This document shows positions 1 through 10,275 of a stretch of 64,000 nucleotides of DNA, one piece after another. Source of the DNA: Dichetophora obliterata (Eukaryota > Arthropoda > Insecta > Diptera > Sciomyzidae); NCBI GenBank assembly GCA_963920525.1, contig OY986436.1:7701001-7765000 (forward strand), in the 5' to 3' direction. The position numbers and the translations under genes were made by a program. The notes beneath the pieces were generated by a model. It was not told the origin of the DNA, ran no database searches, and saw nothing but the letters and a program-made list of their open reading frames with translations. Position 1 is the stretch's first letter. Each line of letters starts with the position of its first letter.

Positions 1-682
1 CTCTATTTTCACTCTATTTCAGCGTGTTGGCGCTCAGAGAATCCTAAAAACTCTTCAGCAGCGATATTTTGCGCTATTGGAGCGGGTGTTATGCTCAGTG
101 CTGCCAGATTTTGGGAGCGATCATTCCCTTTTTGTTCTTCATTTCAATAAGTTTTTCAACATTTTCCCGTTTTTCCCCCTTTTCTAAAGTTCAGTGTTTT
201 ATTTTAAATAAAAACCATAACAATTAAAACCTTACTAATATAATGAAAAATATGCCTTAAAATATATCACATTTTTTATTACTTGTACGTAAGGGTGTCT
301 ATTTATATATTTTATAAATATATTTTTTTCGAATTTCATAGTTGCTCGAAGGCTTATGAGATCAAGTATTTTTGAGATTTTTTAGATTATTTGGAAGAGG
401 TTTCGAGGTGGCTCAATCGATTTTTCCCTAAAAAACCGGTTTTTCAGAGATTTTTCAAATTCGAAGCAAAATTTGGTCAATAACAGACATTTTCTAAGTC
501 TTTGAGTCGTCATTTCGAAATAGAATTGTTCAAACTTCACTTTGATGTACATAAATCAGAAGTTTTGTCGAATTTTTTTTCGTCATTCTGGTGTCATATA
601 TTTCAATATTTCGTGAAATTATCGTAAATTTTTTAAAAAATGCTTCATAACTTTTAAAAATTCCATCAAAATGAAAAATGTA

Positions 683-1268
683 CAGTAGGGTGGTCAAGCT
701 AATAGAACATTTTTGGTGTAAAAAAACCAAATTTGGCTCTTCCGAGTATGTAATTTTTTAATCACTGGATGAATTTGAAAAATTTTTCAACAATTTGTTG
801 AAGAATTCCGCCGTAAAAACTAACGGGATTTTACTCATGAGCGGGAGCTTTTTAAGCTTATTTTTACATTATTTGCTAGTCTCTCGAGGAACTTCTCCGG
901 ATTTAAATCCTATTGAGAATGTCTGGCACACCCTTAAACACCACGTTTACCTTCGGAATAACCCTTTCATAATTATTTTGAAAGAAAATATTATTGATGT
1001 TTGGAGCAATTCTTCGGAGATAAAATTATGTATTAAGTCTTCGATTGAAAGTATGCTCAATAGAGTGTGAGCTGTCGTAAAAGCTAGAGGCGGAAATAAT
1101 CGTTACTGACCAAACTGTAATCAAAATACTTTCTAACAAACAGTTAATGTATTTAACTAACTCATTTAATTTTTTTATCATTGAAATAAAAACAAAATTA
1201 TAGTTTGACTTCGAACTTGAAAATTTTGTTTTATTACTCTGCGTTCTAATAGCTTGACCACCTACTGT
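683..1268 (+). mobile_element. Tc1-like transposon, internally deleted
   Basis: The terminal inverted repeats are CAGTAGGGTGGTCAAGCTAA at 683 and its complement ending at 1267/1268, both next to TA. Nearly identical arms of about 25 bp and a transposase tail between them identify a Tc1/mariner-superfamily element. At about 586 bp it is far shorter than an autonomous Tc1 (about 1.6 kb): only the transposase C-terminus remains. It is inserted in the older inverted-repeat element at 292-1511. Confidence 0.8.
795..1109 (+). pseudogene. Tc1-type DDE transposase, C-terminal fragment
   Basis: The frame contains SPDLNPIENVW, the block carrying the third catalytic acidic residue (E) of Tc1 transposases, and then a helical tail. 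An in-frame TGA at 1068-1070 sits where the family usually has Arg in 'RV-R-AVxKARGG'; after it the frame continues as AVVKARGGNNRY to a second stop at 1107-1109. This looks like a CGA-to-TGA transition. The DNA-binding N-terminus and the first two catalytic Asp blocks are missing. The fragment is non-functional. Confidence 0.8.
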
Positions 1269-1689
1269 TATGATGCAGTTTGAATAATGGTAAAATTCTA
1301 AGAATTTTTAAAAAAAAATATTTTTTATATTACTCTTGCTATTTTAAAGTTAAAGTCTTTAAAGGTTTTTTCGTTGTCTGAAAAAGCAAAAAATCTATTA
1401 GCGCCACCTCTTCCAAAAAATCTGAAAAAATCTGAAAAAATCTCAAAAATACATTACCGCATAAGCTTTCAAAAAAAGCTTGAGCAAAAAAAATTTTTTT
1501 TGGGACACCCTATTGTACATATTACTAAAGTCTAACTGCAAACCCTTTCTTTTGATTTTTAATCCTATGCAGTTTAAAATTTTCATATGTATTTTGGTGT
1601 GTGAAATAACATTTACGGTACAGTTGTCTAACGGCATTCTTATATTAGTTTTATTCAAATTTATGCCAGAAAAAGCTCTTTCAGAGCAT

Positions 1690-3086
1690 CAGTGGCGTAG
1701 ATAGCTTTTGGTTGTGGAGGGGGGGTCCGTAAAAATATAATAACCTTAAAAAAGTATACTTTTGAATACTTTTGAATACTCTGCTGAAACTTCGAAAAAC
1801 GGTAGGTAGGTAAAAAATGATGGGCTTGTTGGATTGAATGTAAACAACACCAAATTTTTGGAAGCTTTACATGTTACTATATCTCAAGTTATTGTTGACC
1901 GATTTTGAAAAATTATTTTGGTTACTTTCTTGAGAAAAAGAAGAATTTTTCGCAATGCATATACATTAGGGTGGGTCGATTTATTTTTCGACAATTTCCC
2001 TATGATTTCCGTATTCTATGGGTTATTCCATGAAAATTTGCCAAAGGAACCATACCTCTATCGTTAAAATCGAGTCCCCTACTTTTTGTTGGTAGATTTT
2101 TCCCAAAATTGACGTTCGTATGAAATATTACCTACACGTTCACATCCATAACTCAAAAACTATCGATCGGGTTTAATCGTCAGTAGGCGCGTTGGAAAGG
2201 TGAGCTAATTTTGATCAATTTACAAAAACAAATCTCTAACATTGGTCCAACGGTTCAAAAGTTACGGGCATTTTTGTCCAAATTTTGGAGCATTTTTCCA
2301 TTTTTTTCATGATTTTGTCCAAGAATATTACTTGTATGGCCATTTTTTTGGCTCAGTTTTTTTGACTTAAATGTAGAATGTAGAAGGCGCTATGGTGACG
2401 ACATTAGAGAGCCGTACGAAAACACCAAGACTTGAAAGCAAACAAGACTTTCAGAAAAAATAATGTTTTTTTTTCACATTTTGTCTTTTACTACACTCAA
2501 ATTGAATATTTTTTTTTTTTTGATAATAGGTTGATAGATACTTTATTATCTCTTAATTTGAATTTTTGTAGAAAAAAAATAAAAAGGGAAAAAAATCAAA
2601 AAGTTGGTTTTATGTGTTATTTTGTTTTAGCAATATCGCATGAATTAATCAACCGAATTCGATAAATTTGGGCTTAAACTCTTCGTTTTGAATTGTAAAT
2701 TGAATTAAATAATGGATTGAGCCAAAAAATGGCCATTAAAGTAATATTCTTGGACAAAATCATAAAAAAATGGAAAAATGGTCCAAAATTTGGACAAAAA
2801 TGCCCGTAACTTTTGAACTTTTTACCAACAAAAAGTAGGGGACTCGATTTTAACGATAGAGGTATGGTTCCTTCGGCAAATTTTCATGGAATAAACCATA
2901 GAATACGGAAATCATTGGGAAATTGGTGAATTTTTTCACTCTCTACAAATCGACCCGCCCTAATATACATACATTTGAATTCGTGCTTAACTAAATATTA
3001 AAATCAATTATAACGTGATATATTTCGTAATGTTTCCATGGCTCTGGAGGGGGGTCACGCGAAACATCCCCATATCTACGCCACTG
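1690..3086. mobile_element. hAT-like non-autonomous element (CAGTGGCGTAGA ends)
   Basis: The left end CAGTGGCGTAGAT at 1690 and the right end ATCTACGCCACTG ending at 3086 are inverted, followed inward by G-rich/C-rich stretches (ggggggtcc near 1720; ggggggtcac near 3050). CAGTGGCG-type ends are common in hAT elements. The 8-bp flanks, CAGAGCAT and CAGGACCT, agree at 5 of 8 positions, as expected for a decayed hAT 8-bp target duplication. The interior holds a separate foldback element (1969-2960). No transposase remains. Confidence 0.6.
1969..2960. mobile_element. Long foldback element, TA target site
   Basis: It starts GGGTGGGTCG after TA (1967-1968) and ends CGACCCGCCC before TA (2961-2962). 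The arms are very long. Left-arm blocks at about 1969-2100 ('ccatacctctatcgttaaaa') and 2260-2345 are matched in inverted order at about 2830-2960 and 2710-2815. About 150 bp of the left arm (2105-2255) has no partner on the right. The centre (2350-2710) is AT-rich with no convincing coding sequence. It is inserted in the hAT-like element at 1690-3086. Confidence 0.7.
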
Positions 3087-3229
3087 CAGGACCTGCAAAG
3101 CTATGCGGAAGAGAAAAATGAACGATATAAATTTTTTTTAATTTTTGGAAAAATTTCTCTTGCATCTGCAAATTTCATATTAAACCCCAATAAAAATATT
3201 GCAAAGATTTTTATTTGATCTTTCCATAT

Positions 3230-4008
3230 ATTAGATTACGAATTTTTTTTCATTTTCAGATTCTCCAATAAACAGACGCTTTTAGCAAAACATAATGTTG
3301 GCATTCTTTTTCTGAAAACCTTATGTTTCTTCTTAAAAGTCCCGTTTAAGATTTGACAATTGGTTGTTTAGGAATTAAGTTACAACTTTTTCTTCGTTAA
3401 ATGACGGTTTGGCCATTTTTCAGTACTTTTAACTATTTAAATCGATTTTTCACCAAGTACATTTTAATAAAATTAAATTTTCTCTTAATGTTCTCTTTGG
3501 CACGAAAAAACAAAAAAATTAATGCACTTTAGAATCAGATTACTGCTTTCAGAACGATTTTACGAAGAAGAAACCCGTGGGGTAAATATTTTCCCCGGTT
3601 TGTAGTTTACAGGTAATAAAAATGGGATTGTAGTTCTTAGCTTATAGCATGATGCCAAAAAAATTTGTACATCTTGTGTAAGTAAATTTAGTAAATCAAT
3701 ATTTTTTAGTGACATACATTCTAAGTCGATATATATTTAGATTTTTTAAATAAATAGGAACACAACGGAATTAATGAAGAATACGTTTTGTTTTTTCAAA
3801 AGATAAGATCCACAAATGCGAAAAGTTTAAGTGCTCCGCCTTTGTCCCAGAAGTTAAATCTTTTAAAAGTTATCAGTTTGTTAACCCTTTTTCTATATTT
3901 TGCCAAGCAAATAAATTAAATTACGCTGAACAGAAAAAAAATTAGGTTTTAGCTTACAGCTGATGATAATCCAAATGAATTTCAATTAAACAAACAGGGT
4001 AATTCAAA
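3230..4008. other. AT-rich intergenic DNA
   Basis: I see no gene, repeat boundary or conserved motif here. It separates the hAT-like nest from the Tc1 element that follows. Confidence 0.5.
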
Positions 4009-4010
4009 TA

Positions 4011-5535
4011 CACTGACGAGCATTTTCTTCCACTAATTTTAGTTTTCAGCAAAGATTTCAATGTCATATAAAGCTTGTAAAACTAACATATTCATAGTTT
4101 TTTTTTTTTTTTTGCTTACTTGACCATGATTAATATATTAAATATCAGCTAAAACATTATGATACAATTTTTTTAAATTTTCTACTCTAGTAATTTTGCG
4201 AAAAAGATGCAAAAAATCTATGCAGGCTTTGTATAGATTTATAAAATTAAATGTTCGTCAATCGAAAATGGGCACAACAGAAGCTAAAGCAGCTCAAATA
4301 GTGGCATTATTCCAACAAGGCTTTAGTCAGAACTGTTGCCCGCGATTTGCACCAAAGCCAATTTTCGGTATCTAGAGTCAACCGAAGATACCACGAAGCC
4401 AGATCCTTTAGTCGTAGACCGGGATCAAGTGGACTACGCGCTACTTCTGCAAGAGATGACCAATTTGTCCTCGCATCGAGCTTAAGAATTCGCCATGCCA
4501 CCGGCATAAGCCTCCAGAAAGAGCTGTTGCAAGTGCGTGGAGTAGCTGTTAGTGAGTGGACTATTAGAAGAAGGCTTAAGGAAGCTTCCCTCATTCCAAG
4601 AAGACCGGCAACAGGCCCACAACTGACTGCAGTACACCATCAAGCCCGTCTTAGATTTGCTTCAGTTCTCTTCTCAGATGAGTCCAGAATATGCGTAAAT
4701 GGCAGCGAAAGAAGAGAACGAGTCTATAGGAGACGTGAGCGGCCAGGTGAGCGTTATAAACAATGTTGTATTAGAAGAACAGTGAAGTATGGAGGAGGAT
4801 CTTGTATGATGTGGGCTGGAATATCATATAACAAAAAAACAGATCTGGTTTTTATACTTGGTAGAGGCAAAGGAAGTGGTTTAGTAGCTGAACGCTATAT
4901 CTGTGAAATCCTGCAAGAGCATGTTCTGCCTTACCGAGCAATTTTCGGGGACTCCTTTAGTTTTATGCAGGATAATGCTCGTCCCACGTGGCAACATCGG
5001 TGCGTCGCTTTCTTGCTGAACCCATCATTGAGTTGATGGACTGGCTCGGCTGAAGCCTGGACCTGAACCCAATTGAACGTATGTGGGACGAGGTCAAAAG
5101 AAGAGTATGGGCCAGAAATGTGGCTCCATTAACCGTGGATGGCTTGAAGTCAGCGCTTCTAGAGGAATGGCAAAGAATCCCACAGAAAACTATCAGAAAT
5201 TGAATCCGTTCAATGAAAAACCGGTGCGAAGCTATCATCAGAGTCCGAGGTGGTAATACGAGTTATTAATTGTTGTTTTAGTTTTCCTTGATTATTCTTA
5301 ATTGCTCTGGCTTACTGTGTTGATGTAATTTTTACTTGATTAATTCCTGTATTTTTATTTGTTTTACTTGATATACAATTGACCATTAGTCACAGAATAC
5401 AAAAAATTGTATCTTCAAACAAAAAATTTTATGGTCTTTTAAGTGGTGTACTGAGATATTTTTTATAGGAAGGGAAATCACAGAAAAAAGCATTAAAATG
5501 AAAAAAAAGTGAGTCAGTTTTATTGCTCGCCAGTG
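4011..5535 (+). mobile_element. Near full-length Tc1-like transposon
   Basis: The terminal inverted repeats are CACTGACGAGCA at 4011 and TGCTCGCCAGTG ending at 5535. TA flanks both sides (4009-4010 and 5536-5537), the Tc1/mariner target duplication. The length of about 1.53 kb is normal for an autonomous Tc1-family element. It contains one transposase reading frame, now broken at several places, so it is an immobile copy unless supplied in trans. Confidence 0.88.
4268..5269 (+). pseudogene. Tc1-family transposase, frameshifted
   Basis: The protein would bind the element ends through N-terminal helix-turn-helix domains and cut by a DDE mechanism. The N-terminus begins MGTTEAKAAQIVALFQQG in one frame, then a one-base change near 4330 moves the rest (from TVARDLHQ) to another frame. 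Recognisable blocks follow: HTH region with WTIRRRLKEA; VLFSDESR (first Asp); FMQDNARP (second Asp); and DLNPIERMW (Glu), after another frameshift at about 4985. Between RLRFA and VLFSDESR roughly 15 codons expected in the family are absent. A TGA lies just before the SLDLNPIE block and another near 5202. The tail IIRVRGGNTSY ends at TAA 5267-5269. Clearly dead. Confidence 0.88.
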
Positions 5536-5850
5536 TAGTAATAAAATTAAAATAAAACTGAAGAGTGCTTAGATAATTTTAAAATGTATTTAAATACAAG
5601 ATGTTAAAAAATTCATAACATAATTTGTTGATTTTGTGACGAAATTACTCTTTTCCAACCTAATTTTTCCCGTTTTCAAAAGTGCTATTCCCTTTTCCCT
5701 TTTCGTTGAAAACTCCCGCAAAACGGTGAACAGTCCATTTTCTGACAGCACTGGTAACGCTTGACCTAAAATAAAAACCTTTTCTTTAACGTCATATGAT
5801 TTCGAAGAGTTTATTCGAACAATTGTTACATTATATAAAACTATGATAAA

Positions 5851-6091
5851 CACAGCAGAAGGCGCGCTACTCTTTCGAATTACAGTAGGTCCGAATAATT
5901 AAGCTGTGCTCAAATATACTGCTTAATATTGATCACAGCTTAATTATTCGGACCTAAGGCGCGCTACTCTTTCGAATTAAAGTTGGTCCTCCGAATAATT
6001 AAGCTGTGATCAAATATACTGCTTAATATTGATCACAGCTTAATTATTCGGACCTACTGTAATTCGAAAGAGTAGCGCGCCTTCTGCTGTG
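5851..6091. mobile_element. Compound palindromic MITE
   Basis: A perfect 58-bp terminal inverted repeat links 5851-5908 and 6034-6091. Inside, a unit of about 98 bp (5858-5955) is repeated in tandem (5956-6055), and each unit is itself a hairpin built from GGTCCGAATAATTAAGCTG and its complement. Directly outside the hairpin, TA|CAGTAGGTCC and GGACCTACTG|TA give the signature of a Tc1/mariner-type end with TA target site. No coding capacity. Confidence 0.85.
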
Positions 6092-6310
6092 ATTGACTCT
6101 ATACAGAGTTGTTGTTGTTTTTGTTGTTGCTTTGTTCAAAACTTACATGAGAAACTTCACGCAATTCCTGCGTTTTTTATAAGCGAAGACAAGATTGATA
6201 GAGATAATTTTATAAGAGAGTTTTTTAAAAAGAGTACGAGAGAAATAATTGTTTCAAAGTTTTTACGCTTTTCTAGCATGAAATATTTTTAAATTGGCTC
6301 TCTGAAATCT

Positions 6311-7108
6311 ATATATGATGAATTTCATATCAAAACCTATAAAAAAGTGACATTTTGAGCCCGACCCTCTCAGATTTTAATGAAATTTTCTGATCATGTC
6401 TGTGTGAAAAAAAACGATTAGTGCCGAGCACGCGTGCCAAACACTGCTTTAGATGAAACTTCACTAAATGTTAGCAAATATTCCGAAAGTCAACAGTATT
6501 TCTTGCGCAAAATTGTAAATTAAATCTAAAAAAATAAAAAAAAAAAATTAGCAAGGTTAATTCCGTATCTTTTGGGGTGTCTGAAAAATTTTATAATACG
6601 ATTCTTGTTCTAATCTATTAGAATTACCAAAAAAATCTGTATAACTTCCAAAGTATAGCTACTTTATTCTTTTTGTCACACAAAGATATCAATATATAAG
6701 GAAGTTAACAAGAGATGCATTTACTTAAAAAAATTTTAATAAAATAAAAAACCCTATTTTAATTTTTAGATTTGTTATATATATTAAATAGACCTATCGA
6801 AAAAACCTTGATCTTGGAAGTGTTTTCCAAGTTTAAAGTCTTATTTTTGGAAAACAATTTTTTCAGTGTAATATAAAATTTTAACAGTGTATGTTTTCAA
6901 AAGCTGACTTATATACCTTTCTAATGGCACTAAGATCTTTCAAATCGGTTGAGCCATTCCATAGTAATCGCAGCTTAAAAGTACCTATTACCGTCATTTT
7001 TCAAATATTTTAATACCTTGCCACGCCCACATGTTTTCAAAAATGCAAATGAGGTTGTGTTTCTATAGGTAAAGTGTAGCTGTATGGAATATGAAATTCA
7101 TCATATAT
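6311..7108. mobile_element. Possible TIR element bounded by a 20-bp perfect inverted repeat
   Basis: ATATATGATGAATTTCATAT at 6311-6330 is the exact complement of 7089-7108. The arms are AT-rich and partly self-palindromic, so chance or a hotspot is possible. The interior is AT-rich with short A/T runs and no recognisable protein. The right end abuts a long dispersed repeat. Confidence 0.4.
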
Positions 7109-7820
7109 AAAAATGGATGTATGTATGTGGGTATGTGGCTATATCACGTATAAATTCTAAAGCCGCTGAACCGATCTTTATGAAATTTTCAGGGAAACTG
7201 AAGCCACATCTTGAGAGTGTTCTTGTTTGGTAACGATTGGACGAGGGGGCGTGGTACCTCCCATACAATCCAAATTTGCGCTATCGACCACAAACCAAAA
7301 AAGGATATATATCAGACGGTTTCGATCGTAAAAAACTAAGATATTGTAATTTTGTTCAGATGGTTACTCCTTTTACCGCCCAAAAACCAATGAAAATGTT
7401 TTATTTCAACGGTTTGGGTCGTAATAGACAAAAATTTTATAATTTAGTTAATATGGTTTCTCTTGGCAAGTGCACTAAAAATAGGTTTTTCCCACTTTAG
7501 TTGAACTCACTTTTCGGGGGGTCAGCGTCGAGTGAAGCAAAGTGCGCCAGGCTTAAGCTAAATTAGGTTGAAATTTTGGCAGTCGATTTGTTTCGATTAC
7601 GAGATGGCTTAGGGGAAATAATTTTGCCGGACCAGTTTTTACCGCTTACCAAACAACAAAAATGCTATATTTCGCACGGTTTTGATCGTATTAGACTAAA
7701 ATTTGGTTATTGAGTGCATTTCGGCAGCTATACTGAAAATAGTGATTATATTTGGCATTTCTTGACATTTTCGTATATGGCATTATATTTATTTATTTTT
7801 ATTGCTGCAATTTTATCTAT
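7109..7820 (+). repeat. Long dispersed repeat, copy 1 (family A)
   Basis: It begins with 'aaatggatgtatgtatgtgggtatgtgg', then 'gccgctgaaccgatctttatgaaattttcag', then several modules with 'ccgcccacaaa' and 'tttcgacggttt'. The segment 7440-7788 is nearly identical to 9910-10258. The body layout (a gtatgt-rich head, then 'ccgatctttatgaaattttcag') resembles non-autonomous Helitron/Helentron-like repeats of insects, but I cannot see diagnostic TC...CTRR ends, so the class is uncertain. No protein. Confidence 0.6.
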
Positions 7821-8800
7821 ACCCAATGTGCACAAAAACGGATGCGGATCCGTTACGAACCCGTTACGAGTCCGTCAGTACGCACTACGCTTTCTTATGT
7901 TTTGACGGACCCGTTACGAACACGTTACGAATCCGTCAAAAAAATTACCACAACGTTAACATAAAAGACAGTCTTAAATTTGTTTTACAATTTCTTATTT
8001 TATTTTTAGTGGATTAGGGATACGAAATACAATTGTGTACTTATTTTTATTTTAAACAACATTTTTATTTCATTAGGCTCGTGCTCCTCAAGCTCTCCTT
8101 CAAATCGAAGAAAAGTACTTGTCAGAATTTTTAAATAATTATCATTAGTGATCAAGTTAAATGTGACTATAGGATAGCCGTACACAAGATATTTTTCGGA
8201 AACTTTTTTAATTGCGTGAATTTTGTACGCTTTGTCATTGTAGCAGTAAAAGTTATTGGGATGCTTTAATGAAAAATAATGTTTAGCTGTTTGAAGAAAC
8301 AAGTATGAGCCATCCTGGAACTCACCAACATTGTACTCGTTTGTTTGATATTTTTAATTATTTTTTTTTACCATTTAAACTAGCCTCCACTACTCTCTTA
8401 TAAATTTGATTACAAAATAATTTTTTTGTTTTAATTTACGTTTAATTTCCTGCAAAAAGTTTTCGAATTTGAATGCGTCAAACTTGTTTAGAGAACCTAT
8501 ATTTTTAACATCTGTAGCTAAATGCGTCAAACGAGTCCGTTGCGAGTTCGCATTATTTAAAAAAAAAGAGTCTGAAACGTCTGTTTCGTATATGAAGTCC
8601 GAAATGGATTCGTATCTGAAGTCCGAAACGGATTCGTATCTGAAGTCCGAAACGGATTCGTAACTGAAGTCTGTAACGGAGAGAGGAATTTCATACGAAA
8701 AAGGATCCGTTCCGGATGCGAAACGCAATCCGTTTCGGACAAAATGTACGAAGAAGTGAGTTCGTTACGGATTCGTAACAGATCCGTTTGGCACACTGGG
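7821..8800. mobile_element. TIR element with subterminal ACGGATYCGT repeats
   Basis: The ends are inverted: ACCCAATGTGC at 7821 and GCACACTGGGT ending at 8801. Both subterminal zones carry many copies of a CCGTTACGRATCCGT-like motif: about five at 7840-7945 and about nine at 8540-8790, including a 27-bp tandem at 8590-8660. Such arrays usually serve as transposase binding sites. A minus-strand open frame (about 8010-8345) lies inside. It is inserted in the family A repeat: 'aaatggatgtatgtatg' resumes right after it. Confidence 0.7.
8006..8348 (-). pseudogene. Residual coding segment of a DNA transposon
   Basis: An open minus-strand frame of about 110 codons can be read upstream of the first Met: it starts near 8348 (QTNEYNVGEFQDGSYLF), continues KHYFSLKHPNNFYCYN and KIHAIKKVSEKYLVYGYP, and stops at 8006-8008. 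It has no start codon at its open beginning. It has good amino-acid complexity for such AT-rich DNA and resembles the accessory C-terminal domains of insect transposon proteins, but I do not recognise a named family. It lies wholly within the element at 7821-8800, so it is more likely transposon-derived than a host gene. Confidence 0.4.
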
Positions 8801-8805
8801 TATAT

Positions 8806-10275
8806 ATATATATAAATGGATGTATGTATGTGGGTATGTGGGTATGTGGCTATATCACATATAGACTTCGAAGCCGCTAAACCGATCTTTATGAAATTTT
8901 CAGGGAAACTGAAGCCACATCTTGAGAGTGTTCCTGTGAGGTTTAGTAACTATTGGACAAGGGGGCGTGGTACCTCCTATATAAGCCAAATTTGCGCTAT
9001 CGATCACAAACCAAAAAAAAGGATATATATCAGACAGTTTCAATCGTAAAAAACTAAGATTTGGTATTTTTTTTCAGATGGTTACTGTCGGTAACTGTAC
9101 AAAAAATAGGCGTGGTCGTAATATAAATACGCCCACTTTTTCAAAATCATGGCAATTCCGGAGTTTTACACATTTTTACAGTGAAACTTGCTCTGTAGGT
9201 GCTCCAAGAGGCGGCCACTATAAATAAATGTTTTCACGCCCACTTTACCCGCCCACAAATCAATATCTATATACATAAAAAGCAAAACGATGTGTGTCTG
9301 GCTGTGTGATGTCTATAGACTCCAAAACCACTGAACAGATTTACCTGCAAATTCGGCAGTCGATTTGTTTCAGGTACGAGATGGTTGAGGAAATTTTTTT
9401 TGCCACACCCCCTTTTACCGCCCCCAAATCAATAAAAATGTTATATTTCAGTCGGTTTGGGCCTTTTACTGCCCACAAATAAATGAAAATGGTTTATTTC
9501 AGACGGTTTTGGTCGTATAAGACTTAAATTTGGTACTTTGGTTTGTGTAGTTACTGACAGTAACTGTACGAAAAATTTGTTTCCACGCCCCCTTTTTGCG
9601 CCCACAAATCAGTGAAAATGCTATATTTCAAGCAGTTTTGGCCGTATGAGACTAACATGTGATACCTAAGTTTGTATGGCTACTTTCGGCAACTGTACTA
9701 AAAAAGACGTCATCGCTATATAGCTACACCCACTTTTTGAGAAATCATTAAAATTGACTACTGGGTCGATTGAGCTAAAATGTTGGCTTAGTTTGTACGG
9801 TTACTGTCAGCAACTGTACTAAAAATTGGTTTCCACGCCCCCCTTTTACTGCCCACAAACCAATGAAAACGTTTTATTTCGACGGTTTGGGTCATAATAG
9901 ACAAAAATTTTATAGTTTAGTTAATATGGTTACTCTTGGCAAGTGCACTACAAATAGGTCTGTCCCACTTTAGTTGAACTCACTTTTCGGGGGGTCAGCG
10001 TCGAGTGAAGCAAAGTGCGCCAGGCTTAAGCTAAATTAGGTTGAAATTTTGGCAGTCGATTTGTTTCGATTACGAGATGGCTTAGGGGAAATAATTTTGC
10101 CGGACCAGTTTTTACCGCTTACCAAACAACAAAAATGCTATATTTCGCACGGTTTTGATCGTATTAGACTAAAATTTGGTTATTGAGTGCATTTCGGCAG
10201 CTATACTGAAAATGGTGATTAAATTTGGCATTTCTTGACATTTTCGTATATGGCATTAAGGCGGTCTGTAGCAGA
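8806..10275 (+). repeat. Long dispersed repeat, copy 2 (family A)
   Basis: This is the fuller copy of the repeat at 7109-7820, with the same head (aaatggatgtatgtatg). Recurrent modules follow: 'gcagtcgatttgtttc', 'cacgccccctttt', 'cgcccacaaatcaatg', 'agtaactgtac'. Near 9275-9320 a second head-like module (cgatgtgtgtctggctgtgtg, then 'tatagactccaaaacc') appears. The stretch 9713-9726 (cgctatatagctac) is an uninterrupted version of the site that carries an insertion at 14740. No coding sequence. Confidence 0.65.

Larger units (their letters stand above)
292..1511. mobile_element. Inverted-repeat DNA element (AGGGTGTC ends) hosting a Tc1 insertion
   Basis: The two ends are inverted copies. The left end reads AGGGTGTC at 292 and the right end GACACCCT at 1504-1511. 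Inside them, 'tatttttgagatttttt' with an 'aagaggt' stretch near 368-400 is matched in inverted orientation at 1400-1455. The arms are diverged, so the copy is old. A Tc1-type element sits between them (683-1268). No coding capacity of its own is visible. TA dinucleotides lie at both borders, which suggests a Tc1/mariner-type non-autonomous element; the family assignment is inferred. Confidence 0.55.
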
